NCBI GenBank assembly: GCA_964007475.1
Contig: OZ023273.1
Span: 17,559,922 to 17,623,921 of the forward strand
Length of the DNA: 64,000 nucleotides
Origin: Hybos culiciformis
Taxonomy: Eukaryota > Arthropoda > Insecta > Diptera > Hybotidae
Direction of reading: 5' to 3'
A program made the position numbers and the translations under genes. Positions 39,801 through 47,900 of this stretch are shown one piece after another. Position 1 is the first letter of the stretch, and each line of letters begins with the position of its first letter. The notes beneath the pieces are model-generated. The model was not told where the DNA came from. It was given only the letters and a program-made list of their open reading frames with translations, and made no database searches.

Positions 39801-42800
39801 ATTGAATAAAAACATTAAGTGCAAAATATGTCTTTTATTTTTAATTTCAATTTTCATACCGTGATGAAAATTTAATTTTGTATTGTTCCTTCAAAAATTA
39901 ATAATTTGTTAAACCGTCAATAAACAGTATTTCTTTCATTTTCCTTAGAGACCAATTGAGATTCATTTAAAAATATCAAAAAATTTAAGAAACAAAAAAT
40001 TCCAAAGTTACTTTATCGGTTTGTTATGTTTTTTTAAAGTTTGAATGAAGCGAAATTATTATGATAACTTTCAGAACTTGTTAGAGACGTCATATATATA
40101 TATATAAGCAAATTATTTTATCTAGTGCATAGAAAGATTAAAACTGGGTGCACATTCAAAAGAGAGAATTCACATGTCCGTTGACGCCACCATTTTATCT
40201 AAGACTTATATTAATATACTTGATGATAATCAGTATTTTTTAAAGTTTTTTTTTAGTGGATTGTTGTATCTATTGAAGCAAGGTTCTCGATAAAATTGGA
40301 TTATGTATTTAATTTTTCGACTTTGTACGTACGTAACAACACTGTTAAGATGAAAAATCATAAAAAAATATTCAATTCATAATAAGAATTTAGATTAAGA
40401 TGCTTTAATTAAAATTAAGAAGCTTTAATGAAGTATTCAATAACACTCTATTTAATTTGAACAGTAATTTAATAATTTCTTATTTAAATATATGTAGTTA
40501 GTTTTGTTTTTCACGAAAATAATGATAATAAAATATGAAAAGTAACAGAAGAAAATACTTAAATGTACACATAATTTAATGTTTTTCAACAATCATTTAT
40601 TTAAGATAAAATTATTTTCACACCACACTTTATTAATAAAATACTTTTTCTTTTTGATCTTTTTGATACATTTAAAAGAAAAACTTATATAATGTATATA
40701 CAATATAATGTATATACAATGTAGATATATGTAAAAATAGAATGAGTCTAACTTAATAAAAATTTATATAATTAACTGTAATTAACTTTATTATTATAGT
40801 ATATAACTATTAGTTCATATTTCTCAAATTTACTTAAGAATCTTAAGTAATTGTTTGATCCTTGTTTTCAAATGAAGTAACATGACTGTTAACGTGTATA
40901 TTTGGGAACCACCGTCTCGTGAATAATTAAAATTTTTATTTTAAATAATTTTTTCTACCTTAAATATAGATTCGTCCGTAGCACAGAATTTGTTTAATGA
41001 AAATTATCTTTATTTTTTTGTATAGATACGTAAAAGTAATACAGAATACACAAGTTACGTGTTGCGATGTGAAATAAATGGATAGAATTAAATTACAATA
41101 AAATTAAAAGCGAATAGAAATAATTTAGTAAGAATGAGAGAAGAATGAAATTGGTTTTATATTACTCTTTGTGACCTTACCTGGCTTTTGTTTTTTAAGG
41201 TTGACTGAATTGGAAAATTAATGTATTAACAACGTGACCAGGAAATTTCCGGAATAATGTAAAACATTTTCCATTATATGTAATGTATATATTATATATG
41301 TATGTACTATGTATATGTACAAAATAAGGATAGAAAAATAAAAAACTTTTTTCCTTTTTATGGAACTTTTTAAAATAAATTATTTCATATTTTATATTTT
41401 ATAAATATTATCATAATGGAATATTCAATACGTATATAACAAATTTGATATAAAAAAAAGAAAATTTAAGTGATAATTTAATGTGTTTGAAAAAAGGTCA
41501 AATTTTTGTTTAGGCTGAAAAAAAGTTGAAGTCTTTTGATTTAATTTTTTTTTTCAATTTTTCAGAAAGGCAAATATTAATTTCTTGTCATTTAACCCGA
41601 AAAAAAACCATATTTTTTATTTTGTTATTAGAACTTAGGTATAATATGTGGAGTATTTATTGACACTATCTTAGTTCTATAATCACTGACGACAACAATG
41701 GTGAAATCACTGCTAGTGTGAATACGTCCACTCTTATGTGTACAGCAAATTCCGGCCTTGAAATTTTACAAACCAACCATTTGCCTTAGACCGACCAAAG
41801 GCGAAAATCGGGAAATTTGGCCAAAGGTATCACGACCATACCACTTAATATTGATGTCACCTTTATTTTTGAAGCGAACAAATAAATAAATAAAAAAAAT
41901 ATAATTACATTTGCTTCGAGGTTTCTCACAATAATAATAACATGATTGAATTTATTTTATTCTTGTTTGTTTGCAAATTTTCAACCCAAAAGGCTTTCTT
42001 TTTTTCCAGTACATAAAATTTGTGTTTTCTTTTCATATTTAGCAATATTCTTATTACGTGTTTTTGCTGGAAAAAAACGTTGAAGTATACAAATTTCTAT
42101 GATACCACGATAAAATCTGGGCTTTTGTTTGTTGTCCTTATTGAAAATTAAAATATTTTTAAAAAGAAAATGTCTTGCATACAATAATATAAAAGATTTT
42201 AGTTTTTATTCAATATATTTTTATTTATTATAACATTTCATTTATATATTCTTATATGTATATGTGTATAACATATTCTACATCTAAAGGTCAATTAGTT
42301 AAGTGGTTTTCTGAATAATTCATGTATACATTAAGGGACATCGTTAATAAGAAGCATAAAACCGATACTGTAAGTGGGATGTAATATTTATGATTTCAGA
42401 ATCAAAATGTACTTTTTTTTTTTACATAAAAACAAATTTAATATTTTTTTAATGTACTTATGTATGCATAACATATGTACATAATTATATAATATTTCTA
42501 AAATCAATGCTTTGGTGGGATAAAAAGAAAACCTGTGGGCTTTAATCATTTATTATATCCATAATAAAAATATTGAAAAAATAACCAGAGTTCATTCTGT
42601 AAGTTTTTCAGATAAAGAAAGAAAAAATAAAATATCTGTGCCAAAAACCGAGATGTCGGCAGTCGGGGGGACTAATTTTCAACAAATTGTTTAATACTTT
42701 TTTAAACTTACAAAAAATAAAAAATGATATTCAAGATCACATCAATTTCGATTTTATTTTATTAAGATATGTACGTAAATAGCTTAATTTTTTCTAAAGA

Positions 42801-45800
42801 TTTGGGTGTATTCATTTAGTTATATACTTACATATATGTACGGTATACGCGTATATAAAGTTAAATTTTTTTGGGATAATGAAAAAGTATATATATTGAT
42901 TGATGTGATAAGACAGCGGTATAATCAATCATTTGTAATTCACCGTATCCTTGAAATACTGTGACATTTCTAATATTTAATAAAAACCAAAAGAAAGAAA
43001 TAAAAAGCTTTTAATAAAAAACAAAAATTATTTAGAATTTGAAATATTTGTAAAAAAAAAAAAAAATAGAAATAATTTATTAGTGACATTCGAATAATTT
43101 ATTTTATAAACGTTTGTACTTATTTAAAGTTTTTTTTTCTTGACCTACGTAAAAAAAAATTTATAAATACAACATTATATTGCATAAAAAATATTTTTTT
43201 TTGCTTTCTAGGTAATCGCTAGTCTTAAATTATAAAAATTCCCAAAAGCGGATATTTTATTAAATTTTTATTGCTATTAGAGCGTACGTATTAGAGCTTA
43301 ATTACTTTACTATTCTTATTTCAATTCTTAATAAATTGATTTTATATTTTAAACAATGAAAACTCTATTAAAAAAGAAAATTTCACAATAAAAAATCGAT
43401 AGGTTGGCAAAAGTTCAAAAAAATGCATTAGACTCCAACATTCTGGTTGCATCGCTATAATTTTTAAAATAGCCCTTTAAATACGATTTAAATACTGGTG
43501 ACGTGCGTTTATAAATAATTCACACTAATATAGGCGATTTTGACACTATTAGGATAGAGTCTGCGATCCGTTTTCCAATGTTTCATCGTTAGCATCGAGT
43601 TTGACATTTGCCGTATATCCAACTTTTTTGACATTTTTTTATATTGAAATGCCGCAAGGCGTATGACTATGTTCATGCGCTAAAATTTTCATAATTTTGT
43701 TTTGCCGCATAACATTTTTTATGCGCCGTACATCCACGTGCATCCACGTGCCGAGCATCATCAAAAGTATTATTAAATATTTTCGGAATGCTGTTTGTAA
43801 TTTTTTTTAAGTTAAACCATTAACTAAGCACATATAGATGTTTCATGCAATACTTTGTTTTTCTTTGTTGGGGATATAAATATATAGGTATATTTTTTCA
43901 ATGTTTTTTTAGTTCATTTTCCGTCAATGATGAAAAAAAGGAATATATCTCGGAATATATGTTTTAACCAATGTTAATTTATGAAAAAAGATTTAATCAT
44001 AATATACAAACATGAATTATTTTTTGGTTTATGTTGGAAAAACTGTAAGAATTATGCTTTAATTAGTGCATTATTGGGTTTTTTTTTTGTTGAGAATATG
44101 ACTTTTTCCAAAAGACAGCAGTCTCAGTTTGTGTTGAGTAACGAAACTGAAGAAGATACAAATGCTCTGTTACAGATTGCCTTCATAAAACTCATTTGAT
44201 TATCTTTAAGCCTTCTTTGAGATTCAAACCTGGAACCTTGAACCGCAAAAGGATATAATAAAATGTATGAGCTATCTTATACCTTCTTGAAAAAAAAATG
44301 AATCTTACCTTATTAATGTACTAGTATGAAGCCTAGTAGTACATTTTATTTTACTGCTTAAAATTAAGCACAACATGTATATAAGACTTGTATACTGAAA
44401 ATTTTCATTAAGGATATTTATATATCGCTAGTAATATAATATAATCGTATGTTAATACGTACATACTTAAATTATTAACAAAATAAAAACAAAAAAAGCT
44501 TTATTTTATTTTATAAAATTATAAAACTGTGAAAGATACACAGTAAGTATACCCACGAATGTATTGTGGGTTTTTCAATTAATTTTAAATTAATTGAACT
44601 AGTCACCGTAAAAAAAAATTTCATTAAATAATTTTTTTCATAAACAACAATAATTATCTTCATAAAAGCAATTTGTAAAACCGCTACAAATTTTCCTTTT
44701 CCAATTATTAAATGAAAAATATGATATTATTATTATAAAAGTATGAAAATAATGGGTTCATGAATTGAATACAGATTTTTTCCAGACTAGGTGAGGTAGT
44801 CCAGAGAGAAAATAATGCCCATGGCATTTTGTAATTTCGAGTTCAAGAACATTTCAAAATATTTTTTATTAAAAATTTTCGATACCTTTGTTTTAATTGC
44901 AATGTTGTGTGTCTCTGAAATAAATTATCAAATTTCAAGACTCGGTTGATTTTAGTTTAAAAACATTTTCTTGAAACTTAGTTAATTTTGGATTTTTTTT
45001 TTAATTTAAAAAATTATTTTTGAAAGCGTATACATTTTAACATTTTTTGATTTTGACTTGGCATCTAATTTATTAACATCATCCCAGCAAAACAGTATAA
45101 TTGAATTGGGCTTTTTTTTTTAATTTAAATAAATTCAAGTGTGTGAAACATTTTATGTAAACAACTGGGTAAAAAAATTATTAGATGTGATGGAAAAATT
45201 CAAATATTCCAAAAATTGTACAGTTTACTTAAGTTTAACATTTTTCTCATTTCAAAATACTCTTTGCATGCAAAAATCTATTTTTTTTTTTCAACTCTTT
45301 ATTGACGCATCGCAAAACTTATTAGAATTGCCATATTAGAAAGGCAATTGAATTTTGTTGCTGCGATGAAAAACATGTCATAAAACTTTATCATTGAACT
45401 TAAAAGAAAAAAAAACAGTACAAAAAGGCAAAACTAAGTCAATTTGTAGTATGTTGTACATTGAAAATAAATGAAAATGAAAAAGGAAATCAATATAATC
45501 TACATTTATGTACATTATGTGATTACGATGTCCAATTCAATTCAATTACAATTTTATTTAAATTTAATAATATTCAAGTAATATTAGAATATTACATTAT
45601 ATATTCAATTAAAAAATACGTAGCGTGTAATAATATAAATATAAACAAGAATTTACACTATATACAAACATATATCTAAAAATTAATTAAATTATAATTA
45701 AAACAGGCGCACATAATGCTGTAATTAAGGATTTCCAACTAAACAACATAATTAATATTGAAAAGGAAAAATTCTGTGCAATATATAAAATTTGATTAGA

Positions 45801-45861
45801 AAATGTAAAATATAATTAATTTGATTGATATGTATGTTATCCGATAGAATCTTCCATATGG

Positions 45862-45917
<56 letters not shown>

Positions 45918-46649
45918 AAGCATAATTTACAAACATATATATTTTAAAAAAGAAATTAAATTTTCTTTCCTTAATCCATGGATTTATTTAGCTAAAATAA
46001 GTAAAATATCATAATAATATGAAGTTCTTTGCCGGTTATTCACTCGGACTGAAAGGAAAAGTGAGTATAGTTGATTTCTTGCTTACACGAATCATCGTAA
46101 TTGAATTGAACTGTTTATTTCAATATGGAAAAAAAAAATGGGTATTAATTCGTGCTCAAATTAATATATTCTGAGGAAAGGAAATGTAGATTCACTTTTT
46201 AATGAGAAAATTCACTTTTGTCGAATCGTCGCTGTAAACTTGGTCGTCTCGTAATGAACGGATTTTCATTTTCAATCAATAGTTGTTCACTTTGAGTGAT
46301 TCAACGGTGATTAACGTCAAAATCGTGTATAATGATGTTTTATTTAAAACTGCTGGAAATTAACTGCGATTATATAAAATGATTACTTATCTAATGTTAT
46401 AAAATTACTTCAAATTGAGTTTTCCTTAATTTATAATCATTATTAGCTTGGAAATATCAAATAACAAAAATAAATAAATAAAAATAATAATAAATATTAA
46501 ATAAAATACAAATAAATGAGAAACATACCGCTTCGTTTTTGTAATGATGAATGTCCATAAAGTTTTGTCAAATCAATTGCGTAAACTTGAATTGAAAATG
46601 ACAAAAATAAAATACTTAATGGTGCTAACCACCACATTATTTTAATCAT
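18678..46649 (-). CDS. prohormone-4: Prohormone-4 / IDLSRF-like neuropeptide precursor, complete, 4 exons
   Basis: Joined coding exons on the minus strand are 46649-46529, 19865-19737, 19398-19200 and 18825-18678. All junctions are GT-AG with matching phases (1, 1, 2) and total 597 nt, or 198 aa plus TGA. Residues 1-24 form a hydrophobic signal peptide ending VYA. Residues 25-37 are [13 protein letters not shown], followed by the dibasic K38-R39. Residues 43-81 are an LDL-receptor class A domain (Cys 43, 51, 57, 64, 70, 81, with acidic DGAPDC and DGYDED calcium-ligand motifs). A second KR is at 84-85, and a 113-residue C-terminal part ends in NTGFLD. From memory this is the architecture of the insect IDLSRF-like / prohormone-4 precursor, a secreted neuroendocrine product cut at dibasic sites. 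The N-terminal peptide differs from the IDLSRFYGH form I recall. The receptor and exact role are not shown by the sequence. The 26.7-kb first intron carries several transposons. Confidence 0.88.
19200..19398 (-). CDS. prohormone-4: Prohormone-4 exon 3: KR site and start of C-terminal domain
   Basis: This is a 199-bp exon, entered in phase 1 and left in phase 2. The acceptor is TTTCTAG and the donor GTAAAC. It begins with the KRPPVEE cleavage region and continues as a helical, charge-balanced segment ([18 protein letters not shown] and following). Intron 2 is 338 bp. Confidence 0.9.
19737..19865 (-). CDS. prohormone-4: Prohormone-4 exon 2: LDL-receptor class A module
   Basis: This is a 129-bp phase 1-1 exon, as is usual for a mobile LDLa module. 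It is flanked by a TTTCAG acceptor (19868-19866 side) and a GTAAGG donor at 19736. It encodes residues 41-83 with six cysteines and the DCADGYDED acidic cluster. Confidence 0.92.
21956..22155. other. Assembly gap, 200 N
   Basis: Exactly 200 unknown bases, a conventional length for a gap of unknown size. It lies in intron 1 of the prohormone-4 gene, so that intron's true length is uncertain. Confidence 0.99.
22527..22647. mobile_element. Short MITE with 9-bp target duplication, Mutator-like
   Basis: Inverted arms TGAATTTTGACCGCATGAA (22534-22552 and 22623-22641) are perfect over 19 bp. The ends start GG on each strand. The 9-bp direct repeat CAAGAAAAC flanks it (22518-22526 and 22648-22656). 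A 9-bp duplication and GG-starting ends suit the Mutator-like superfamily. It lies 71 bp from the errantivirus. Confidence 0.65.
22723..23089 (-). repeat. 3' LTR of the errantivirus (367 bp)
   Basis: Matches the right LTR along its whole length apart from the 26-bp indel and one substitution. It is flanked on the outside by the TGTA duplication and on the inside by the polypurine tract. Confidence 0.95.
23090..23100 (-). promoter_or_regulatory. Errantivirus polypurine tract
   Basis: The minus strand reads AAAAGGGGAAG immediately before the 3' LTR (AGTTAACG), 15 bp after the env stop. It is the expected plus-strand DNA primer. Confidence 0.9.
23115..29918 (-). CDS. env: Errantivirus Env (baculovirus F-like fusion glycoprotein), spliced
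   Basis: Two exons are inferred: a 20-nt leader exon (29918-29899) and the main exon (24642-23115), 515 codons plus stop when counted together. The main exon is open but has no ATG near its 5' end. Its first base completes a codon left in phase 2 by the leader donor, and the hydrophobic signal sequence spans the junction. In the counted protein, a basic furin-like KGKR lies at 96-99, followed by a hydrophobic, Trp-containing segment ([10 protein letters not shown]) as in errantivirus and baculovirus F proteins. A transmembrane helix is at about 445-463 and a cytoplasmic tail of about 50 residues follows. The stop lies 15 bp from the polypurine tract. It would mediate membrane fusion if expressed. 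The body is certain; the exact leader exon is inferred. Confidence 0.85.
24643..24645 (-). promoter_or_regulatory. Splice acceptor for env mRNA
   Basis: CCATTTCAG|G on the minus strand, just after the pol stop, at the start of the open env frame. The phase agrees with the leader donor. The polypyrimidine tract is short. Confidence 0.7.
24656..27778 (-). CDS. pol: Errantivirus Pol: protease, reverse transcriptase, RNase H, integrase
   Basis: An open frame of 1,040 residues from the first ATG (27778); translation probably enters by -1 frameshift just upstream. The aspartic protease DTG is at 23-25. The reverse transcriptase has [10 protein letters not shown] near 238, LDLKSG (Asp273) and YIDD at 335-338. 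RNase H has Asp496 (TTDAS), Glu532 (KEM), Asp559 (TDH) and Asp602 (ADALSR). Integrase has an HHCC zinc site (H740, H744, C774, C777) and D807, D860, E897 as the DDE triad, with 36 residues between the last two. No catalytic residue I know to look for is missing. The product copies element RNA to DNA and integrates it. The ATG overlaps the gag stop as ATGA. The end lies 14 nt before the env exon. Confidence 0.95.
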   Translation of the reverse strand: MSSSLPYIEHKAKSGHILKFLVDTGSNKNYIQRQYIKNPLPNEKIFYAHSVGGKTKISHHAFINFFGPDTPKLKFFILPNLVSFDGIIGNDSLKNLNTVIYTNENCMVLNNDIVIPLKQRSSQSVNAVDIRTTHLNLRQKDNLLQIIKSFPKLFTDPDEKLTYTTSVKGEIRTTSQEPIYSKTYPYPMCLKDEVEKQLATLLIDGIIRPSRSPYNSPVWIVPKKMDASNEKKYRMVIDYRKLNAVTIADRYPIPEINEVLANLGENKYFSILDLKSGFHQILLKESDIEKTAFSVNNGKYEFTRLPFGLKNAPSIFQRALDDILRDHIGKICYVYIDDIIILGKDELDHFRNLKIIFNTLQAANMKVQLDKCEFLKTEVEFLGFLVSTEGIKTNPKKVEAIASFPAPKTLKDLRSFIGMSGYYRRFIRDYAKLVKPLTLLLRGEDGRVSKNFSKNKKIDLEDEAIDAFNKIKNSLTSQDVMLSYPNFRQEFELTTDASNYAIGAVLSQNKKPIMFLSRTLTKTEENYATNEKEMLAIIWALNSLRNFLYGSKKVKIVTDHQPLTYALSNKNSNTKMKRWKAILEEYDYELCYKPGKTNVVADALSRIPNTVNSITISQHSDDSSSHNLIPTVEIPINVFKNQLILKIGQTSTYEYSNPFPSFNRHLIIRPNFSENELLTILKNYLNPNVINGILTEEKFMAKIQKIYPLHFNSFKIRYTQTLAKDITNESEQDEIILTTHRRAHRHAEENKLQILEKYYFPKMVKKIKRFIKLCTVCKESKYDRHPNNQILKPTPIPEYPGHIVHIDIFSTERKLILTAIDKFTKFVQVKIIKSRAIEDIRKPLRELLFTLGVPNSVVVDNEPSLSSASITSMLEDEMRISVYKTPSYKSEVNGQIERFHSTLSEIMRCLNTDRISRNFNELLERSVHEYNHSIHSVTGKKPVELFYGRYPKITIGGIEKIRSKNIEKLKQTQAKGLEFHNKARQPIKQYEKGQVIYVKINKRLGSKLTPRYKEETVKEDRNTRVFTESGRNIHKSHIKA
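27737..27774 (-). promoter_or_regulatory. Hairpin 3' of the slippery site (frameshift stimulator)
   Basis: The minus-strand arms GCTCTTCGC (27774-27766) and GCGAAGAGC (27745-27737) pair perfectly over 9 bp around a 20-nt loop. The stem starts 9 nt after the heptamer, the distance expected of a frameshift stimulator. It lies within the first codons of pol. Confidence 0.75.
27784..27790 (-). promoter_or_regulatory. gag-pol -1 frameshift heptamer U UUU UUA
   Basis: In the gag frame the codons read TAT TTT TTA GAT TTA TGA, so the last T of TAT plus TTT TTA forms the canonical slippery heptamer. Slipping back one base leads straight into the pol frame with no intervening stop. The gag stop follows two codons later. 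Confidence 0.8.
28926..28979 (-). repeat. 27-bp tandem duplication inside gag
   Basis: Two perfect 27-bp units (28926-28952 and 28953-28979) encode EHIPQPQPR twice. The perfection suggests a young replication-slippage event. Confidence 0.9.
29215..30256 (-). other. Errantivirus untranslated leader
   Basis: About 1 kb between the primer site and gag. It holds the env leader exon and donor, a repeated CGGCTGCTGA (about 29932-29984, plus strand) and long A/T runs. No other coding sequence was seen. Confidence 0.7.
29893..29898 (-). promoter_or_regulatory. Splice donor for env mRNA in the errantivirus leader
   Basis: The minus strand reads AT|GTAAGT. Unspliced RNA reads ATG TAA here, closing a 7-codon upstream ORF that starts at 29918, the first ATG after the primer site. 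Spliced RNA instead leaves the frame open into env. Confidence 0.7.
30257..30271 (-). promoter_or_regulatory. Errantivirus primer binding site, tRNA-Lys type
   Basis: The minus strand reads TGGCGCCCAACGTGG directly after the 5' LTR, sharing one base with it. It complements the 3' end of insect tRNA-Lys as I recall it (CCACGTTGGGCGCCA) over 15 nt. Confidence 0.85.
30271..30663 (-). repeat. 5' LTR of the errantivirus (393 bp)
   Basis: A direct repeat of the left LTR, ending AGTTAACTTTATCGTTAACT on the plus strand. It has an extra 26 bp (about 30396-30421) made by duplication around ATTTTACATAATTT, and G instead of A in the terminal TTTAGTTAAC. Confidence 0.95.
31993..32015 (+). repeat. Left terminal inverted repeat of the pogo/Tigger-like element
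   Basis: 23 bp, identical to the reverse complement of 35774-35796. It starts TAAGGTAAATGCCC and ends ATTACCG. Confidence 0.9.
32430..33046 (-). pseudogene. Pogo/Tigger-like transposase remnant: CENP-B-type HTH plus C-terminal domain, DDE core missing
   Basis: The open frame 33046-32699 (115 aa) reads through a CENP-B-type helix-turn-helix: [17 protein letters not shown], then [14 protein letters not shown] and YLIEKN. Soon after, the text changes to a basic Arg/Lys/Gln-rich tail. In another frame, 32704 to about 32430, a segment starting [12 protein letters not shown] continues as [15 protein letters not shown], then [11 protein letters not shown], then an in-frame TAA, then KKINPP and VPEI. 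I associate this second part with the C-terminal domain of insect jerky/Tigger-like proteins. No DDE catalytic domain lies between them, and the frame changes, so this is a deleted, frameshifted copy. It has no N-terminal Psq-type helix-turn-helix either. It is unlikely to be active. Confidence 0.75.
34330..34585 (+). repeat. Left LTR of the mini LTR element
   Basis: Starts TGTAGTGGTTGAC, ends AACGTTAT. Direct repeat of 35274-35529. Confidence 0.88.
34589..34601 (+). promoter_or_regulatory. Primer binding site of the mini LTR element, tRNA-Trp type
   Basis: TGGTGACCCCGAC complements the 3' end of insect tRNA-Trp as I recall it for 13 nt. The match stops after that. Confidence 0.7.
34931..34990 (+). 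repeat. Three perfect tandem copies of a 20-bp unit
   Basis: CAATATTGTTCAATTAAATA occurs three times head to tail inside the mini LTR element. Confidence 0.95.
35274..35529 (+). repeat. Right LTR of the mini LTR element
   Basis: Same length as the left copy. Differences seen are one T/C in the middle and CTTGAACG versus CCTAAACG near the end. Confidence 0.88.
35774..35796 (-). repeat. Right terminal inverted repeat of the pogo/Tigger-like element
   Basis: Mirror of the left terminal repeat. A second inverted ATTACCG copy lies just inside, at 35756-35762. Confidence 0.9.
37548..37637. repeat. Single-arm copy of the 52.5-kb inverted-repeat family
   Basis: About 90 bp similar to the right arm at 52603-52700 (shared AAAAATACCAAAAAAG, AATGTTGTATG and TATTCTTAAT). 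No partner arm was seen nearby, so it is a solo or truncated copy. Confidence 0.55.
44088..44199 (+). pseudogene. Unassigned coding-like fragment
   Basis: A 219-bp ORF opens at 43981, but only its last third (from [20 protein letters not shown] to [10 protein letters not shown]) has balanced amino acids and codon use unlike the low-complexity surroundings. I do not recognise it. It could be a decayed gene or retrocopy fragment, or chance. Confidence 0.25.
45867..45914. repeat. (AT)n microsatellite, about 24 units
   Basis: Uninterrupted TATATA run, about 600 bp downstream (gene sense) of exon 1 of the prohormone-4 gene, within intron 1. Confidence 0.95.
46529..46649 (-). CDS. prohormone-4: Prohormone-4 exon 1: signal peptide and N-terminal peptide
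   Basis: This exon has 40 codons plus one base, ending at a CGAAGCG|GTATGT donor (46528-46527). The first ATG (46649) follows AACA; a second in-frame ATG lies four codons later. I chose the first because it opens the hydrophobic stretch. The exon encodes the signal sequence, [13 protein letters not shown], the KR cleavage site and Ser40. A 20-residue match of architecture rather than long identity supports the call. Confidence 0.85.
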
Positions 46650-47611
46650 TGTTTTTTATAGTATTTTAAAAATTTGATTTTTTTTTTTCCCTTTTTTTAT
46701 TTCTCAATTTTTAATCCTACTATGTATTATTAAGTTTTTCTACTATGTCTATATTGTATTCTGCACAGCTTTGTCACGACCCTTTTTTTATTTTTTATTT
46801 CTTTTTTCTTAATCAAATTAAATATTAATATTGTTTCTTTTTAAGTGAAAAAAAAAATAAATAAATATATATTTGTTTTTTTTTTTTTTTTTTAATGTTT
46901 TTTACACTTCTCTGCTAATGAAGAGTAAAAAAAAAAAAAAAAAAAAAAGGTTGGAAATTTTATGCCATAGACAAAACTTACTTACTTACACGAGAAAAAC
47001 ACAAGAAAAGGAAATTTTAATATAATAATTTTTATTTATTTTAGGCCCCAATATAAAAAATATTAAGTTTGCAAAGCTCTCTTTTTTTATTTAATAAAAA
47101 AAAAAATGCAAATAAGGATGGAGAAAGAAGGAGAATATTATTTTCTTTTTTTTTTTTATGTAAAATAAATAATTTTTGAACTATGCTCACAAAAATGAAA
47201 TCAAAAATTGTTTAGAAAAATTTAATTTTTTTTTCCACACAAAATCATTGACTGTTGGTTGTATAATAAAAAAAAAAATAATAAAAATTTTCTAGTTTTT
47301 CCGTATCCTTTTTTTTTTGTTTTTAGTCCTTTGTTTGGAATTTTCTTCTATTTTTTTCTTTTTTTTGATATTTTTACAACTCGATTAGAATTATAATAAT
47401 TATATGAAAATTATATTTTATTATAATTCTTTATTTATTTTTTTTTAATGTCAACACAACTCTCAATTTTTAATTCATTTGTTTTCTTTTGTTTTTTTTT
47501 TTTTTTTGCACAAAATTATTTGTTTTTTAAAAATGTTTAAGAATATATACTTTTGTTTTTTTTGTATAATTTAGAAATATTATTGAAATAAAAATAATAA
47601 TAATAATAATA

Positions 47612-47642
<31 letters not shown>

Positions 47643-47900
47643 AATTAAAATTTTTTATTTCGAACTTGTTAGATGGAAATCACAAACTCGACTGAGTTAA
47701 TAAAAAAAAGCTTATTTTCAAAAATAAAGTTTACTGGTAGAAAAAAAAAATTTTTTTTTTTTCTCAATATAAGCGTGGGAGAATAACATTTATTTACTTT
47801 TATTTTTTTTTTTTTTGGTTTTTTTTTTGTGGTTGTAAATATGAAAGTCTCTGAAGGAAAACTTTTTGTCCTTTTATTACATATATATGTTATTATTCCT
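46650..47900 (-). promoter_or_regulatory. Homopolymer-rich block upstream of the prohormone-4 start (5' UTR/promoter candidate)
   Basis: Dense long A and T runs with little else directly upstream of the start codon on the minus strand. The transcription start cannot be placed. A similar block lies upstream of the 9799 exon. Confidence 0.4.
47594..47642. repeat. (AAT)n microsatellite
   Basis: AATAATAAT run with one AGT interruption, in the homopolymer-rich block upstream of the prohormone-4 start codon. Confidence 0.9.

Larger units (their letters stand above)
19866..46528 (-). other. Intron 1 of the prohormone-4 gene (26.7 kb plus a gap of unknown size)
   Basis: Holds the N gap, the Mutator-like MITE, the errantivirus, the pogo/Tigger-like element with its nested LTR element, and a solo repeat arm at 37.5 kb. 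The rest (19866-21955, 30668-31990, 35799-46528) is AT-rich, with only short ORFs and an AT microsatellite. A GC-richer patch at 43560-43770 and a coding-like fragment at 44088-44199 remain unassigned. Confidence 0.75.

Noticed and set aside
41690..41860. Less AT-rich patch in the large intron
   Set aside because: Stops in all frames and no repeat structure; not supportable as a gene or element.
43560..43770. GC-richer patch with a repeated CATCCACGTG
   Set aside because: No ORF, inverted ends or recognisable motif; left unassigned.
44210..44260. Antisense T-arm-like GATTCAAACCTGGAACC
   Set aside because: Looks like the reverse complement of a tRNA T arm, but the rest of a tRNA is absent; chance or SINE relic.
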